The translations under genes were made by a program, and so were the position numbers. This document shows, piece after piece, positions 17,316 through 26,924 of a stretch of DNA of 64,000 bases. The stretch lies in contig NZ_OY764209.1 of the NCBI RefSeq assembly GCF_963668165.1, forward strand, positions 2,046,001 to 2,110,000. Reading direction: 5' to 3'. The notes beneath the pieces were generated by a model, which was not told the origin of the DNA, did not search any database, and worked only from the letters and a program-made list of their open reading frames with translations. This stretch comes from Marispirochaeta sp. (lineage in GTDB: Bacteria > Spirochaetota > Spirochaetia > JC444 > Marispirochaetaceae). Within the stretch, counting starts at the first letter, position 1, and every line of letters begins with the position of its first letter.

Positions 17316-18363
17316 TCATGTCCGTCGGACCAGGAGTTCCTCTGCCATGGCAGACAGGATGTCCCGGGTTGTCCCCGGTGAGAGTCCGGCTGTCTCTTTC
17401 AGCGCCCGGCGAGTGTAGACTTCAGCCAGCTGGCGGCTTTTTTCTATACTGCCGCTTTTTCGGATAAGGTTTATTGCCGTGAGCATGTCCTTATCGGAGT
17501 AGGGATGGGATGCAAGAAGGCTGCGTAATTCCCGGCCGCCGGAACCGGAGAGGCTGTAGATAACGGGGGCGGTAAAGATTCCCTGCTGCAAGTCCCGGGG
17601 CTACGGGTTTTCCGGTTCGTGTTTCATTCCCTGTCAGATCAAGCAGATCATCTATAATCTGAAAACCCATTCCCAGGTTATAGCCAATCCGCCGGAACCG
17701 CTGCACGTCCTGCACTGATGCTTCACCGTGCTGTGCTCCCAGCTCCAAAGAAACGGTGATTAATACAGCAGTTTTAGCAAGAATCCGCCGCAGATATGAG
17801 CGCATCCCAACATCCACCGTATACCGCTGAGTGTTCTGGCGTATTTCTCCGTCACAGATATGCTCAACTGCCCGTGCGGCATGAAGCCCGATATCCCGGT
17901 CTTTAATGGAATCAAGCAGGGTAAAACAGCGGGCAAAAAGATAATCGCCGATCAGGATCGCCGCCTTGGCTCCTACATTTATATGTAGCGCGGGTTTTCC
18001 CCTCCGGGTGGCCGCGTCATCGATCACGTCATCGTGGATCAGGGTCGCCATATGCAGCATTTCCACGGAAGCGGCCAGGGAGCGGAGGCTCTTCTCATTT
18101 TTGCCCCCGTACCATCCTGCCAGCAGTACCAACGCGGGACGAATAAGCTTGCCCCCGGCATTGATCATATCTTGAAGACTTTCACGAACCAGGGAGGTAC
18201 TTCCGGCCGCTGACTCAAGGATGATGCTGCGGACACGAGCAAGTTCGCCGGTCAGGCGGGGATCTCCAAGAGCATTAACAGCAGGGGTGGTGTTAATTGC
18301 AGAAAAAGACGCATCCCGAAGCTGTGAATCGGCTCCAGGATGCGGGATGTAATCGGTTCGCAC
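17316..18363 (-). pseudogene. Polyprenyl diphosphate synthase, frameshifted
   Basis: A trans-isoprenyl diphosphate synthase read in two frames. Upstream frame: GGKLIRPALVLL, first Asp-rich motif HDDVIDDAATRRGKP, and second motif IIDDLLDLTGN. The downstream frame resumes at QQGIFTAPVIYSL and runs to the stop. The break is in a CCCGGGG run (17594-17600); removing one base gives a continuous protein of about 348 residues. The enzyme makes the long isoprenoid tail of menaquinone or ubiquinone, which fits the NDH-2 gene immediately upstream. GTG at 18363, 8 bases beyond the ndh stop, is the likely start. It could be a real lesion or a sequencing error. Confidence 0.78.
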
Positions 18364-18370
18364 GATTATG

Positions 18371-20446
18371 TCAGCGCTTCTTCTTTGTTTTGACCGGTTC
18401 GCCGCCGTACAGATGGAAACGTTGAACCAGCGACACGGATCGCCACTGCTTACCCAGGAATGGCAGAACATAGTGATCCAGACCAAAGCTGCGCCCGGCT
18501 CCTCCCAGCATTACGATAGCTGCGAATATAAACCAGAGCTGACCCCAGCTGAACATACCCGAGAAGATAAATACAAAGCACATGATGATCGAAACACCGG
18601 CCGCCGGGAAGGTAAAGAGGCCGCCTATAAGGGCGAGTCCGATCAGTACTTCGACCCCGACAACCATTACCTGAAACAGCTGATACGGAATGTATGCAGC
18701 CATGCTGTCCATGAAGATTTCACGAAACCAGGTTACAAAGCCTGAATCATAGGGAATAATCGATTTGGACGTATCCCAAATAAGGCCAAAGGCCTCCTGG
18801 GCGCTCTCGACGGCATCGCCTGCTGCACCCGTGGCAGCGGTAACGGCTTCGGCGGCGGAATCCACGGCGCCGGTGGCAGCTGTGGCAACATCAGCGGCGT
18901 AATCTCCCGCAGCCTCGGTAGCGGCAGATGCGGCATCCGCAGCTGGAGCAACACCCGCCTGGGTGACACCCTTGCTGAACATCCAGCCAGATTTTGTACC
19001 GGCGGCAAAATTGAGCCAGCCTTCACCAATTTTATTTACGCCTTCGACCAGCCACATCAGCCCAAGCCACATTCTTAAGGGAACAGTCCAGAACCCCTGC
19101 ATGCGGTACGAGAGATGTCCGCCGATAAGGGTCCGCTTGTCCTCCATATGGAAGAACTCGTGTTTCAGATAGCCCCAGCAGGCATTAATACCGGCCAGGC
19201 CAAAAAGATAGTGCAGGTTAACAAGGTGCTTCATGGCCATTGCAAAGAATCCGGAAAGCTTGATTCCTCCGGCATTGGAGACACAGTAGCGTCCGCCAAT
19301 GGATACCATAAAACCGTGGTAGTTGGATTTAAAGCCCTTTTTTTCTTCGGTTTTGATTTCCGCGGCGATATTTTTCGCAGCGCATTCACCGGTTTGGAGC
19401 GCGGTTTCCACGATCTGCGGCAGTACCTTGCCCTCTTCGACGAACCAGAGGTTGTCTCCAACGGCGTAGATGTTATGGTAGTCTGCAGTCTGCATACGAT
19501 CGTTAACCAGAATGCGTCCCCGCTTGCCGACGATGTAGGTTTCGTCCTCTTCGAAATGACAGCCGGACATTCCGTGGATGCCTTCTTCCGACGCAATGGA
19601 GCATTCTCCCCGGGCTGTATGTCCCTTCTCCAGGGGGATGCGGCTGGTAAACTCGGACCCGTGGATTCCGCAGGTCCAGACGAAGGTTTCTGTTTTAATA
19701 GCTTCGCCGCTCTCCAGAATAACCAGGTTTTCCTCAGCACCTACAATCGGAGCCTTGAGCATGATCTCGATGCCGTGCTTCCGCATGTATTTCTCGGCTT
19801 TTTTCCGCAGCGGTTCTTCTATGATCGGCAGGACGCGGTCCATTGCCTCGACGACAATGATCCTGACATCCTTTGGATCAATATGATAGCGGGAACAGAG
19901 TACATCCCGGCGCTCCATAAGCTCACCGGCAAGCTCTACGCCTGTAAAACCGGCGCCAGCTACCACAAAGGTGAGCATCTGCTTTTTGAGTTCAGGATCC
20001 GGTTCCTTGGCCGCCAGCCTGAAGCGCTCTTCTATGTGCTGCCGAATACGAATGGCATCTTCCAGCGACCACAGGGTGAATGAGTTGTCCTGAATACCCT
20101 GAATATCGAAGAATTCAGGAGCGCCGCCTGTACCCAGAACAAGGTAATCATATGGATATGTTGCCTTCTCGGAGACAAGGGCTTTCTTTTCAAAATCGAT
20201 GCCGGTAACAAAATCGGTTACAACATTGACCTTTGTTCCGGAAAAAATTCGTTCGTAGGAAACCATGACCGAATCAGGGTCAACTCTGGATCCTGCGACT
20301 TCATGGAGTTCTGTCATCAGGGTGTGATAGGTGTTCTTGTCTACCAGGGTAATCTCAACGTCGCTCTTCTTTTTGAAAATCTTTGCCAGCTTCTTAGCGG
20401 CGGCGATACCACCATAGCCACCACCAAGGATAACAATGCGCTTCAT
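18371..20446 (-). CDS. Type II NADH dehydrogenase fused to a DoxX-like membrane domain
   Basis: This 691-residue protein begins with a full NDH-2-like flavoprotein: FAD-binding GGGYGGIAA (about 8-16), NADH-binding VVAGAGFTGVELAGEL (about 165-180) and YAVGDN (about 330). Such enzymes oxidise NADH and reduce quinone without pumping protons. After about residue 450 come hydrophobic helices resembling DoxX. These are interrupted between the first and second helices by an Ala-rich low-complexity stretch (about 494-550) built from AATGAxxD-like units. AAGGAG precedes the ATG. The polyprenyl synthase gene follows directly, consistent with quinone use. Confidence 0.87.
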   Translation of the reverse strand: MKRIVILGGGYGGIAAAKKLAKIFKKKSDVEITLVDKNTYHTLMTELHEVAGSRVDPDSVMVSYERIFSGTKVNVVTDFVTGIDFEKKALVSEKATYPYDYLVLGTGGAPEFFDIQGIQDNSFTLWSLEDAIRIRQHIEERFRLAAKEPDPELKKQMLTFVVAGAGFTGVELAGELMERRDVLCSRYHIDPKDVRIIVVEAMDRVLPIIEEPLRKKAEKYMRKHGIEIMLKAPIVGAEENLVILESGEAIKTETFVWTCGIHGSEFTSRIPLEKGHTARGECSIASEEGIHGMSGCHFEEDETYIVGKRGRILVNDRMQTADYHNIYAVGDNLWFVEEGKVLPQIVETALQTGECAAKNIAAEIKTEEKKGFKSNYHGFMVSIGGRYCVSNAGGIKLSGFFAMAMKHLVNLHYLFGLAGINACWGYLKHEFFHMEDKRTLIGGHLSYRMQGFWTVPLRMWLGLMWLVEGVNKIGEGWLNFAAGTKSGWMFSKGVTQAGVAPAADAASAATEAAGDYAADVATAATGAVDSAAEAVTAATGAAGDAVESAQEAFGLIWDTSKSIIPYDSGFVTWFREIFMDSMAAYIPYQLFQVMVVGVEVLIGLALIGGLFTFPAAGVSIIMCFVFIFSGMFSWGQLWFIFAAIVMLGGAGRSFGLDHYVLPFLGKQWRSVSLVQRFHLYGGEPVKTKKKR

Positions 20447-20544
20447 GCCGTGTAACTCCTTCTATATTTTTTCATTGTAATCAACCAGGGACAGAAATAC
20501 AATGAGAACCGTATATGCATAATTTTATATTTTTTTCGAAGGAC

Positions 20545-20573
20545 AGAATACCCTATAAAGTTGTTCTGGTCAA
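20545..20573 (-). promoter_or_regulatory. Promoter of the ndh gene
   Basis: Minus strand TTGACC (20573-20568), 17 bases, TATTCT (20550-20545), about 100 bases upstream of the ndh ATG. This is a good housekeeping-type match and implies a 5' leader of roughly 90 bases. Confidence 0.55.
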
Positions 20574-20611
20574 TCTTTTTGATCTTTTTGGTCATATATG
20601 CTCATCGCCGT

Positions 20612-20645
20612 TTCGTTTATTGTAACACTGTTCACAATAAACGAA
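20612..20645. promoter_or_regulatory. Dyad with Rex-like (or CRP-like) operator upstream of ndh
   Basis: A perfect 12-base inverted repeat with a 10-base centre. Its core on the minus strand, TTGTGAACAGTGTTACAA (20637-20620), matches the Rex consensus TTGTGAA-N4-TTCACAA at 12 of 14 defined positions. It also matches the CRP half-sites TGTGA-N6-TCACA at 9 of 10. Rex senses NADH/NAD and represses ndh in several bacteria, so redox control is plausible, but the site lies about 50 bases upstream of the -35. It could also act as a hairpin after the acyl-CoA synthetase terminator. Confidence 0.45.
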
Positions 20646-20648
20646 TAA

Positions 20649-20673
20649 GCCCCGAGGTTTTGTTCCCCGGGGC
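20649..20673 (-). terminator. Terminator after the acyl-CoA synthetase gene
   Basis: GCCCCGAGG/CCCCGGGGC inverted repeat with one mismatch and a 7-base loop. On the minus strand it is followed by TTATTCGTTTATT. It lies about 30 bases past the acyl-CoA synthetase stop. Confidence 0.65.
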
Positions 20674-20701
20674 CGCGATAAAGAATTCAGGTATGATGCA
20701 A

Positions 20702-22599
20702 TCAGGAGAAAATCTCTGATAAGAGTTTTGCATATTTTTCGCTGATAACATGCCGTTTGATTTCCTGTTTTTGCGACAGCTCGTCACCTACTTCAAAGGG
20801 CTTTGGTAAGAGGCGGAAACGATTGATCCGTTCGAAGGATTTAAATCCGTTTCTACTGTTTATCCTTTCCTGAATTTCACCGTTAATAAGTTCTTCAATT
20901 TCTGGGCTGATAAGAAGGTCTTCCCGGTCCATGAAACTCAAATTGTTTTGGGAAGCATACTCCTGCAGGGCATCAAAATCAGGGACAATCAGGGCTGCCA
21001 GGTATTTCTGGTCCTGCCCCAGGAGCATGGTTTGGGCGATATAGGGGGATTCCTGTATCTTCTGTTCAATAGGCAGGGGTTCAACATTTTCGCCGCCTCG
21101 CAGTACAATGGTATCCTTTACCCGTCCCATAATGGCAAGTTCATTGTGCCAGGTAAGCATTCCCAGGTCCCCCGTGTTAAGCCAGCCGTCGGGAGAAATC
21201 ATCGCTTTGGTAAGCTCCGGCTGTTTGTAATAACCCTTCATAACCTGGGGTCCCTGGGCGTAGACAATGCCTTTATGTCCTGGAGGAAGGATGTTTCCCT
21301 CTTCATCGCGAATCTCAATGACGGTTCCCGGAAATACGGGGCCGATGGTGCCCGGTACGGGATGCTTCTGGTCCCGAACACCCAGCACCGGGGCGGTCTC
21401 TGTCAGACCGTAGCCTTCCAGAAGCAGAATCCCGGCGGCGGAAAAGAAGCGGTCCACCGATTTTGGCAAAGCCCCGCCTCCGGAGATCCCGGCTACGAAG
21501 TTTCCGCCAAGTTTGGCCCTGATTTTTGAGAAAACCAGGAGATCTCCAAGGGCCTTGAGGGGGTAGAGGAGAAGAAAGGGCAAAATGGCGGTCAGAATAT
21601 CCAGAACCCGGATCCTTTTTTTGAACTCCGGCAGCAGTCCGTACAGACGGTTCCGGAAACCCGTCCAGGTTCCGGCAACAGCGACAAAAAAGTAGAATAG
21701 GAGTCTTTTAGCACCCCCTTCTTTGTTGATATTCCGGTAAATCCCGGCCTGTACCGCCTCCCATATACGGGGGACAGAAGCCATCCAGGTTGGTTTGATC
21801 TGCTGCATATCGGCGAGCATGATTTTTCCAACAGGTTTTGAGTAGGCAAGGGCAGATCCCCAGCCCGCCGCAACGTACTGCATAATCCGTTCAAAGGAGT
21901 GCCACACCGGCAGTACACAGAGCCAGATATCTCCAAGCCCGGTGTTTATAAGCTTGGGTACGTTTTTCTACCTGGTGCAGAAAATTTCCGTGGGAGAGCA
22001 TTACCCCTTTGGGGATTCCGGTTGTACCGGAGGTAAAAATAAGGGTGGCAATGTCGTCCCGTTCTCCTTCTGCAATGCTTGTATCAACATGCTCGGGGTG
22101 TTTGTCGTAGAGTTCTTTTCCCTTTTCCAGCACCTCGGTAAAGCTGTGCAGCTTGACCCCCAGCCAGGCTTCGGGGTTAATGCCGGCGTCCATGAGGATG
22201 ATATGCTTCAGGTGCCCCAGCTCCTTTTTATGGGCGTTGATCTTTGCCAGCTGAGCCTCGTTTTCAAGGATTACCACCCGGCACTCGGAGTAAGAGAGTA
22301 TATAGCTGATCTCTTCGGCGGTGGAGTCGCAGCCCCCGGGGAACGTCGGCAGCTCCTAGGGCGAGGATTCCCAGATCGCTGATCAGCCATTCCTTGCGGT
22401 TTTCACTGATAAGTCCGACGTGGTCGCCTTTTTTAACATTCAGGTTATGCAGCCCCGCGGCGAAGGACTTGAATTCCCGGGCAAATACGGGAAACGTGGT
22501 AGGCTGAAAAATGCCAGCCTCATCCTTGCTGTACTGGATTACAGCTTTCGGGTGATTTTCTGCAAAATGTAGTATTCGTTTTGGCAGGGTCTCGGGCAT
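20702..22599 (-). pseudogene. Long-chain acyl-CoA synthetase (AMP-forming), two frameshifts
   Basis: The gene is spread over three frames. N-terminal part: GDHVGLISENRKEW. Middle part: the P-loop LIFTSGTTGIPKGVMLSHGNF. C-terminal part: PVWHSFERIMQY, EGYGLTETAP and WLNTGDLG. The first break is in CCCCGGGGG (about 22333-22341); removing one base restores VPRGCDSTAEEI. The second is in an A5 run (T5 on plus, 21963-21967); removing one base restores VENVPKLINTG. The repaired gene has 632 codons, normal for a FadD-type ligase that activates fatty acids with ATP and CoA. AAGGAGG precedes the ATG, 23 bases after the ABC ATPase gene. It may be a pseudogene or carry sequencing errors. Confidence 0.8.
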
Positions 22600-22622
22600 G
22601 AATCCGCCTCCTTGGGGATGGT

Positions 22623-23354
22623 TTACAGGATATGCTTCAGGAAACGCTGGGTGCGTTCCTCTTTGGGGGAACTAAAGAGCTGGTCGGGGGGGGCGACCTC
22701 GACAATCTGTCCTTCGTCCATGAAAACAACCTTATCGGCTGCCGCCCGGGCGAATCCCATTTCATGAGAAACGACCATCATGGTCATACCTTCCTGGGCC
22801 AGGGCGAGCATTACATCCAGAACCTCCTTGATCATCTCCGGATCAAGGGCGGAGGTCGGCTCGTCAAAGAGCATTACCTTCGGTTCCATGGCCAGGGCCC
22901 GGGCGATTGCCACCCGCTGCTGCTGCCCGCCGGAGAGCTGCTCAGGCCATGCCTGCTCCTTGTCGGAGAGGCCGACCTTTTTCAGAAGGGCCCGGGCTTT
23001 TTCTTCCGCGGCAGGCTTGTCGGTTTTCTTGACGTTCCGGGGCCCGAGGGAAATATTGTCCAGTACCCGCAGATGGGGAAAGAGGTTGAAACTCTGAAAG
23101 ACCATGCCTACCTCTTCACGAATTCGGCGGATATCTGATTTTACCCCCAAAACGCGATCGTCATCTATCCATATCTGACCGCTGGTGAGGCGTTCAAGTC
23201 GGTTGACGCTGCGCAGCAGGGTGCTTTTTCCCGAACCCGAAGGACCGATAATCAGGACCACCTCCCCGGGCTGGACTTCCAGGCTGGCTCCTTTAAGGGC
23301 CTGTACCTGGCCGAAATTCTTTACGGCGTCTTCTATTCGAATTCTAGGTTTCAC
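22623..23354 (-). CDS. Polar amino-acid ABC transporter ATP-binding protein
   Basis: A 243-residue ABC ATPase of the GlnQ/HisP class. Walker A is GPSGSGKST (about 34-42), the signature is [15 protein letters not shown] (about 138-152), and Walker B is [14 protein letters not shown]. The switch His is in [10 protein letters not shown], typical of amino-acid importers. It drives uptake by the permease encoded directly upstream, whose gene it overlaps by 11 bases. With the periplasmic binding protein it makes a complete three-gene importer. Confidence 0.93.
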   Translation of the reverse strand: MKPRIRIEDAVKNFGQVQALKGASLEVQPGEVVLIIGPSGSGKSTLLRSVNRLERLTSGQIWIDDDRVLGVKSDIRRIREEVGMVFQSFNLFPHLRVLDNISLGPRNVKKTDKPAAEEKARALLKKVGLSDKEQAWPEQLSGGQQQRVAIARALAMEPKVMLFDEPTSALDPEMIKEVLDVMLALAQEGMTMMVVSHEMGFARAAADKVVFMDEGQIVEVAPPDQLFSSPKEERTQRFLKHIL

Positions 23355-24141
23355 TGGTCTTCATCCTGTCTTCAAGTATAGCAACGAGTTTGGAGAGCAC
23401 AAGGGTAATTACCAGATAAATCAAGGCTACTATGGCCATGGTCTCCAGGGAGAGAAAGGTCCTGGCAATATACTCACGTCCCCGTCTGAGGATGTCCCTG
23501 AGGGCGATAACCGAAACCAGAGAAGAGTCCTTAAGCATGGCGATAAACTCGTTACCGATAGCCGGTAGAATGATCTTTATGGTTTGGGGCAAAATAACCA
23601 GGCGCATGGCCTGTCCCCGGGATAGCCCCAGTGCAAGGGCTGCTTCCATCTGTCCTCTGGGGATGGATTGAATGCCGGCCCGGAAAATTTCGCCCATATA
23701 AGCGCCGTAGCAGATCGACAGGGCAATGATAGCGGCGATTGTGCCTTCAATCTTGAAAAAACGTCCCAGAGCGTAATAGATGAAGATCAGCTGTACCAGA
23801 AGAGGTATGCCGCGGATCAGCTCTATATATACCCCGGCTATCAGATTGATACTACGGACCCGCGAAATCTGTCCCAGCCCGGCGAAGAGTCCTATGAAAA
23901 TTGAACCAAGAATCGCAAAGATGGTAACACTGAAGGTAATCGGTATTCCCTTGGCAACAACGTATACAATCTGTGAATAGGGATCCTCATAGAAGAAAAT
24001 GAGGACTGCCAGCATTATAATCGCAAAGGCAAATGTAACCCGCCAGGAGTTCAGAATGCCTCTTTCGCTTTTTACAGGCAGAAGGGCACCGTCGGTTACT
24101 TCGATTCTGGTGCCCTTTGCCGGCTGGTCTATCGCAGCCAT
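23344..24141 (-). CDS. Polar amino-acid ABC transporter permease
   Basis: A 265-residue inner-membrane protein with a cytoplasmic N-terminal tail, one early helix (about 33-50) and a five-helix permease core. The coupling loop [21 protein letters not shown] (shown in part: [12 protein letters not shown]) is the EAA motif that contacts the ATPase. [15 protein letters not shown] is the usual HisM/GlnP helix start. It overlaps the binding-protein gene by 13 bases and the ATPase gene by 11, so the three are translationally coupled. Confidence 0.92.
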   Translation of the reverse strand: MAAIDQPAKGTRIEVTDGALLPVKSERGILNSWRVTFAFAIIMLAVLIFFYEDPYSQIVYVVAKGIPITFSVTIFAILGSIFIGLFAGLGQISRVRSINLIAGVYIELIRGIPLLVQLIFIYYALGRFFKIEGTIAAIIALSICYGAYMGEIFRAGIQSIPRGQMEAALALGLSRGQAMRLVILPQTIKIILPAIGNEFIAMLKDSSLVSVIALRDILRRGREYIARTFLSLETMAIVALIYLVITLVLSKLVAILEDRMKTSET

Positions 24142-24875
24142 TTATCGATCAGCTCGTCCCGCTTACCGGATTCAATTACCTTTTTCAGGCCGGTATTAAT
24201 TCTGTTCAGAAGCTCGGAATCGCCCTTCTGCACGGCGATTCCGTAATACTCCTCGGTAAAGGGTTCGCCGACGATCTTTAAGGCCCCTTTGTAGTTCTCG
24301 TTCTGCAGTACATAGTCGGCGGCTACCGGGGAGTCACAGACGACACCGTCAACGTTACCGTTCATCAGGTCTTCCACGGCAAAACCGATCTCGTCATAGG
24401 CCCGGCGCTCTACACCTTCCGCGTCTTCCACGGCAAAGTCTCCGGTTGTTCCGTTCTGAACACCGACCTTCATGCCTTTCATGTCCGCAAGGGTCGTTAC
24501 GCCGCTGGTCTCGTTCCGTACAATCAGCACCTGGCCTGCATTGATGTAGGGCTCGGAGAAGGCCATGGCCTCTTTGCGTTCATCGGTGATGGTTACAGAG
24601 GAGATAACGCCGTCGTAGGCGCCGTTGGCGAGTCCCGCGAAGATTCCGTCCCAGGCGGTATTGCGGATTTCGTATTCAAATCCGGCTTCCTTGGCAATGG
24701 CTGCCATCAGGTCTATGTCGAAGCCCACCATGTCGCCGTTTTCATCGACAAACTCCATCGGTGCCCAGGCCACATCGGAGGCGAAGACATACGTGTTGTC
24801 ATCCTGCTGGCCGCCTGCTACCAGGGCGAAGCCTATTAAAGAAATCATAAAAATGAGTGCGATTCTTTTAAACAT
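24129..24875 (-). CDS. Amino-acid ABC transporter substrate-binding protein
   Basis: A 248-residue periplasmic binding protein (SBP_bac_3/PBPb family) with a signal peptide (about 1-20, ending LVAGG). Ligand-cleft blocks are WAPMEFVDENGDMVGFDIDL and GVISSVTITDERKEAMAFSEPY. There is no clear lipobox Cys, so it may be soluble or unusually anchored. The family binds glutamine, arginine, histidine or similar; the ligand here is not assigned. AAGGAG lies before the ATG. It is first in the transporter operon. Confidence 0.9.
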   Translation of the reverse strand: MFKRIALIFMISLIGFALVAGGQQDDNTYVFASDVAWAPMEFVDENGDMVGFDIDLMAAIAKEAGFEYEIRNTAWDGIFAGLANGAYDGVISSVTITDERKEAMAFSEPYINAGQVLIVRNETSGVTTLADMKGMKVGVQNGTTGDFAVEDAEGVERRAYDEIGFAVEDLMNGNVDGVVCDSPVAADYVLQNENYKGALKIVGEPFTEEYYGIAVQKGDSELLNRINTGLKKVIESGKRDELIDKWLR

Positions 24876-24943
24876 TCTCTGTTCTCCTTGAAGATTCGTT
24901 AATTTCTATCAAGATAGAACATATAGCTTTTGTAAGTCAATAA

Positions 24944-24970
24944 AAACCGCTCCCGAAAGGGGAGCGGTTT
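24944..24970 (-). terminator. Terminator after the SurA/PpiC-like gene
   Basis: AAACCGCTCCC (24944-24954) pairs with GGGAGCGGTTT (24960-24970) around a 5-base loop. On the minus strand a T5 run follows. It separates the foldase gene from the ABC transporter operon. Confidence 0.9.
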
Positions 24971-24995
24971 GAATAATTCCAAAAGATATGGGGGA

Positions 24996-26138
24996 TTACT
25001 GCTGTTCAGGCTTCAGGTCGGGACGCAGAATTTCGATTTTTGCCTGGCTCTGCAGTCTCTGGACATACTCCTGAAAAACAAGCTGGGCCTTCTGTTGTTC
25101 CAGCTGGGGCCGCAGTTCCCCTTTTACTTCGTCAAAGCTGGGAAGCCAGGCATCCTTGCGGTCTTCCAGTTTTATTATATGGTACCCGAAACGGGTTTCG
25201 ACGATATCGCTTACCTCTCCAGGCTGAAGAGCGAATGCGGCATCGGAGAAACTGGGGACCATTTTGTCGGCAGGAAAATAGCCAAGATCGCCGCCGTTCT
25301 TGCTGCTGGGGCCTTCGGATTTCTCCTTTGCCAGTTCTGCAAAATCCGCTCCCCCTTCCAGTTCATCCTGAATAGCCTCGATCTTTTCTCTGGCTGCTGT
25401 TTTATCTTCTTCCGAAGCCCCTTCTTCCACGCTTACCAGAATGTGACGGGCCCGGATAGTTTCAGGCTGGGTTATCTGGTCCAGGTGCGAGTTATATGCC
25501 CGGCGCATCTCTTCTTCCGTTACCTCCACGTCCTTTACCACGTGTTGCTGGATCATGAAAACCTGCAGGCTCTGGGTAATCTCTTTACGAAGGCGCTCCA
25601 TGTCATAGCCCTGATCGGCCATGGATTTCCTGAATTCTTCTTCCGAACCGTATTTATTCTTAACGTTCTGTATTTCCTGCTCAACCCGGTCGGGATCAAC
25701 GGAGAATCCAAGTTCACGGAAATTCTGAAGCAGTACATTTTTTGTGATCATGGCCTGCACGACCTGTTTCTTCAGCTTCTCAAGTTCATCCGCCGGAATA
25801 TCGCCGCCTCGCTGGGCGCGATAACTTTTACGCAGGTTATTTATCTGGGCGTTAAAGGCCTCCTCGGTAACAGCTTCTCCGTTTACCGAGGCAATCGCGC
25901 CGGTATTGATCGACAAGGAACTGCGTTTTTTGTCCGTATCGTCCGCGGATTCTGTCTCTTCTCCGTTTTGTGTCTGCGGCTGCGCATCTGTCGCGGACTG
26001 TTCGGTTTTTACCGTATTGTCCGCAGATTTCTCTTTGCCGCCGCCGGCGAAAGCAGGGCCCGCCAGGACCAGGAGACAAACCAGAACCACCATTGCAGAA
26101 ATGACGGACGGTGCGGTTTTCTTTTGTACAATGTGCAT
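24996..26138 (-). CDS. Exported SurA/PpiC-type peptidyl-prolyl isomerase
   Basis: A 380-residue protein with a signal peptide (about 11-31, ending AFAGG) and an acidic, low-complexity linker. A SurA_N-like chaperone region (about 75-200) is followed by a parvulin rotamase domain (about 215-325). That domain contains ARHILVS, GGDLGYF, VPSFSDAAFAL and TRFGYHIIKLED. Such proteins assist folding of exported and outer-membrane proteins. GGGAG precedes the ATG. It is a single-gene unit with its own terminator. Confidence 0.88.
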   Translation of the reverse strand: MHIVQKKTAPSVISAMVVLVCLLVLAGPAFAGGGKEKSADNTVKTEQSATDAQPQTQNGEETESADDTDKKRSSLSINTGAIASVNGEAVTEEAFNAQINNLRKSYRAQRGGDIPADELEKLKKQVVQAMITKNVLLQNFRELGFSVDPDRVEQEIQNVKNKYGSEEEFRKSMADQGYDMERLRKEITQSLQVFMIQQHVVKDVEVTEEEMRRAYNSHLDQITQPETIRARHILVSVEEGASEEDKTAAREKIEAIQDELEGGADFAELAKEKSEGPSSKNGGDLGYFPADKMVPSFSDAAFALQPGEVSDIVETRFGYHIIKLEDRKDAWLPSFDEVKGELRPQLEQQKAQLVFQEYVQRLQSQAKIEILRPDLKPEQQ

Positions 26139-26294
26139 TATAAAGCTCCCTAGGAATGTGTTTGTAATGTTCCCAAGCTCCCACTATAGACCATCATAAA
26201 GGTTTTGTCAGGGGTGTGTACTCAACGAATTAACTTGACTTTTATAGTCAAAAATAAGGAAATTTATCCCCAGGACTTTCCCAAGGAGGAATCT

Positions 26295-26837
26295 ATGCGA
26301 CGATATACTATCGCCCTGGTATTGCTGCTGGTGCTGCCCGGGTTTTTTTCTGCGGCTGAATCTCAAACCCGTCGGCTTAAGGGGTATCCGGTTCAAACCG
26401 ACAAGGAGGAGCTTGACTTTCAGGTGCAGCTCTCTGAGCAGGAGTGGCGGGAACGTTTGACGGACGATCAGTACTATATCCTGTGTGAAGAGGGCACGGA
26501 GTACGCCTTCAGCGGCAAGTACGACAAGTTTTACGAGAAGGGGACCTATTATTCGGCAGCTACTGGACAGCCCCTTTTCAGTTCCGAGACAAAATTCGAT
26601 TCCGGCAGCGGCTGGCCCAGTTTTTACGCGCCCATTGATGCCGACGCGGTAACCCTGATTGAGGATAATTCGCTCTTTATGCGGCGTATCGAGGTCGTCG
26701 ATTCATTGAGCGGTGCTCATCTGGGGCACGTGTTTACCGATGGACCCGATCCGACGGGTCTGCGCTTCTGCATTAACTCTGATGCCCTGATCTTCGTTCC
26801 CGAGGGCGGGGAGCCGCCGGAGATCATGGAGCACTGA
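26295..26837 (+). CDS. msrB: Exported methionine-R-sulfoxide reductase (MsrB), zinc-less
   Basis: A 180-residue protein with a signal peptide (about 3-20) and a complete SelR/MsrB domain. Blocks are TEYAFSGKYDKFYEKGTYYS, GSGWPSFYAPI, GAHLGHVFTDGPDPTGLRFCINS, with the catalytic Cys in RFCINS. The two CxxC zinc pairs of classical MsrB are gone (YYSAATG and DSLSGAHLG instead). The only other Cys, in YYILCEEGTE, is a candidate resolving residue. It should repair oxidised methionine in exported proteins. AAGGAGGA sets the start at 26295, not at the upstream in-frame 26205. Confidence 0.88.
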   Translation: MRRYTIALVLLLVLPGFFSAAESQTRRLKGYPVQTDKEELDFQVQLSEQEWRERLTDDQYYILCEEGTEYAFSGKYDKFYEKGTYYSAATGQPLFSSETKFDSGSGWPSFYAPIDADAVTLIEDNSLFMRRIEVVDSLSGAHLGHVFTDGPDPTGLRFCINSDALIFVPEGGEPPEIMEH

Positions 26838-26924
26838 GGACCGGACTTGTAAAAAAGGTGTGTTTTCTCCTTGCCAATTCCGTGTTTTGCCGAGTACCTT
26901 TAAAATGAGGCAAGGAGGACCACC

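Noticed and set aside
24969-26153. 394-codon plus-strand open frame opposite the SurA/PpiC gene
   Set aside because: It mirrors the foldase gene almost exactly. The foldase has a signal peptide, parvulin motifs and a terminator, while this frame has none.
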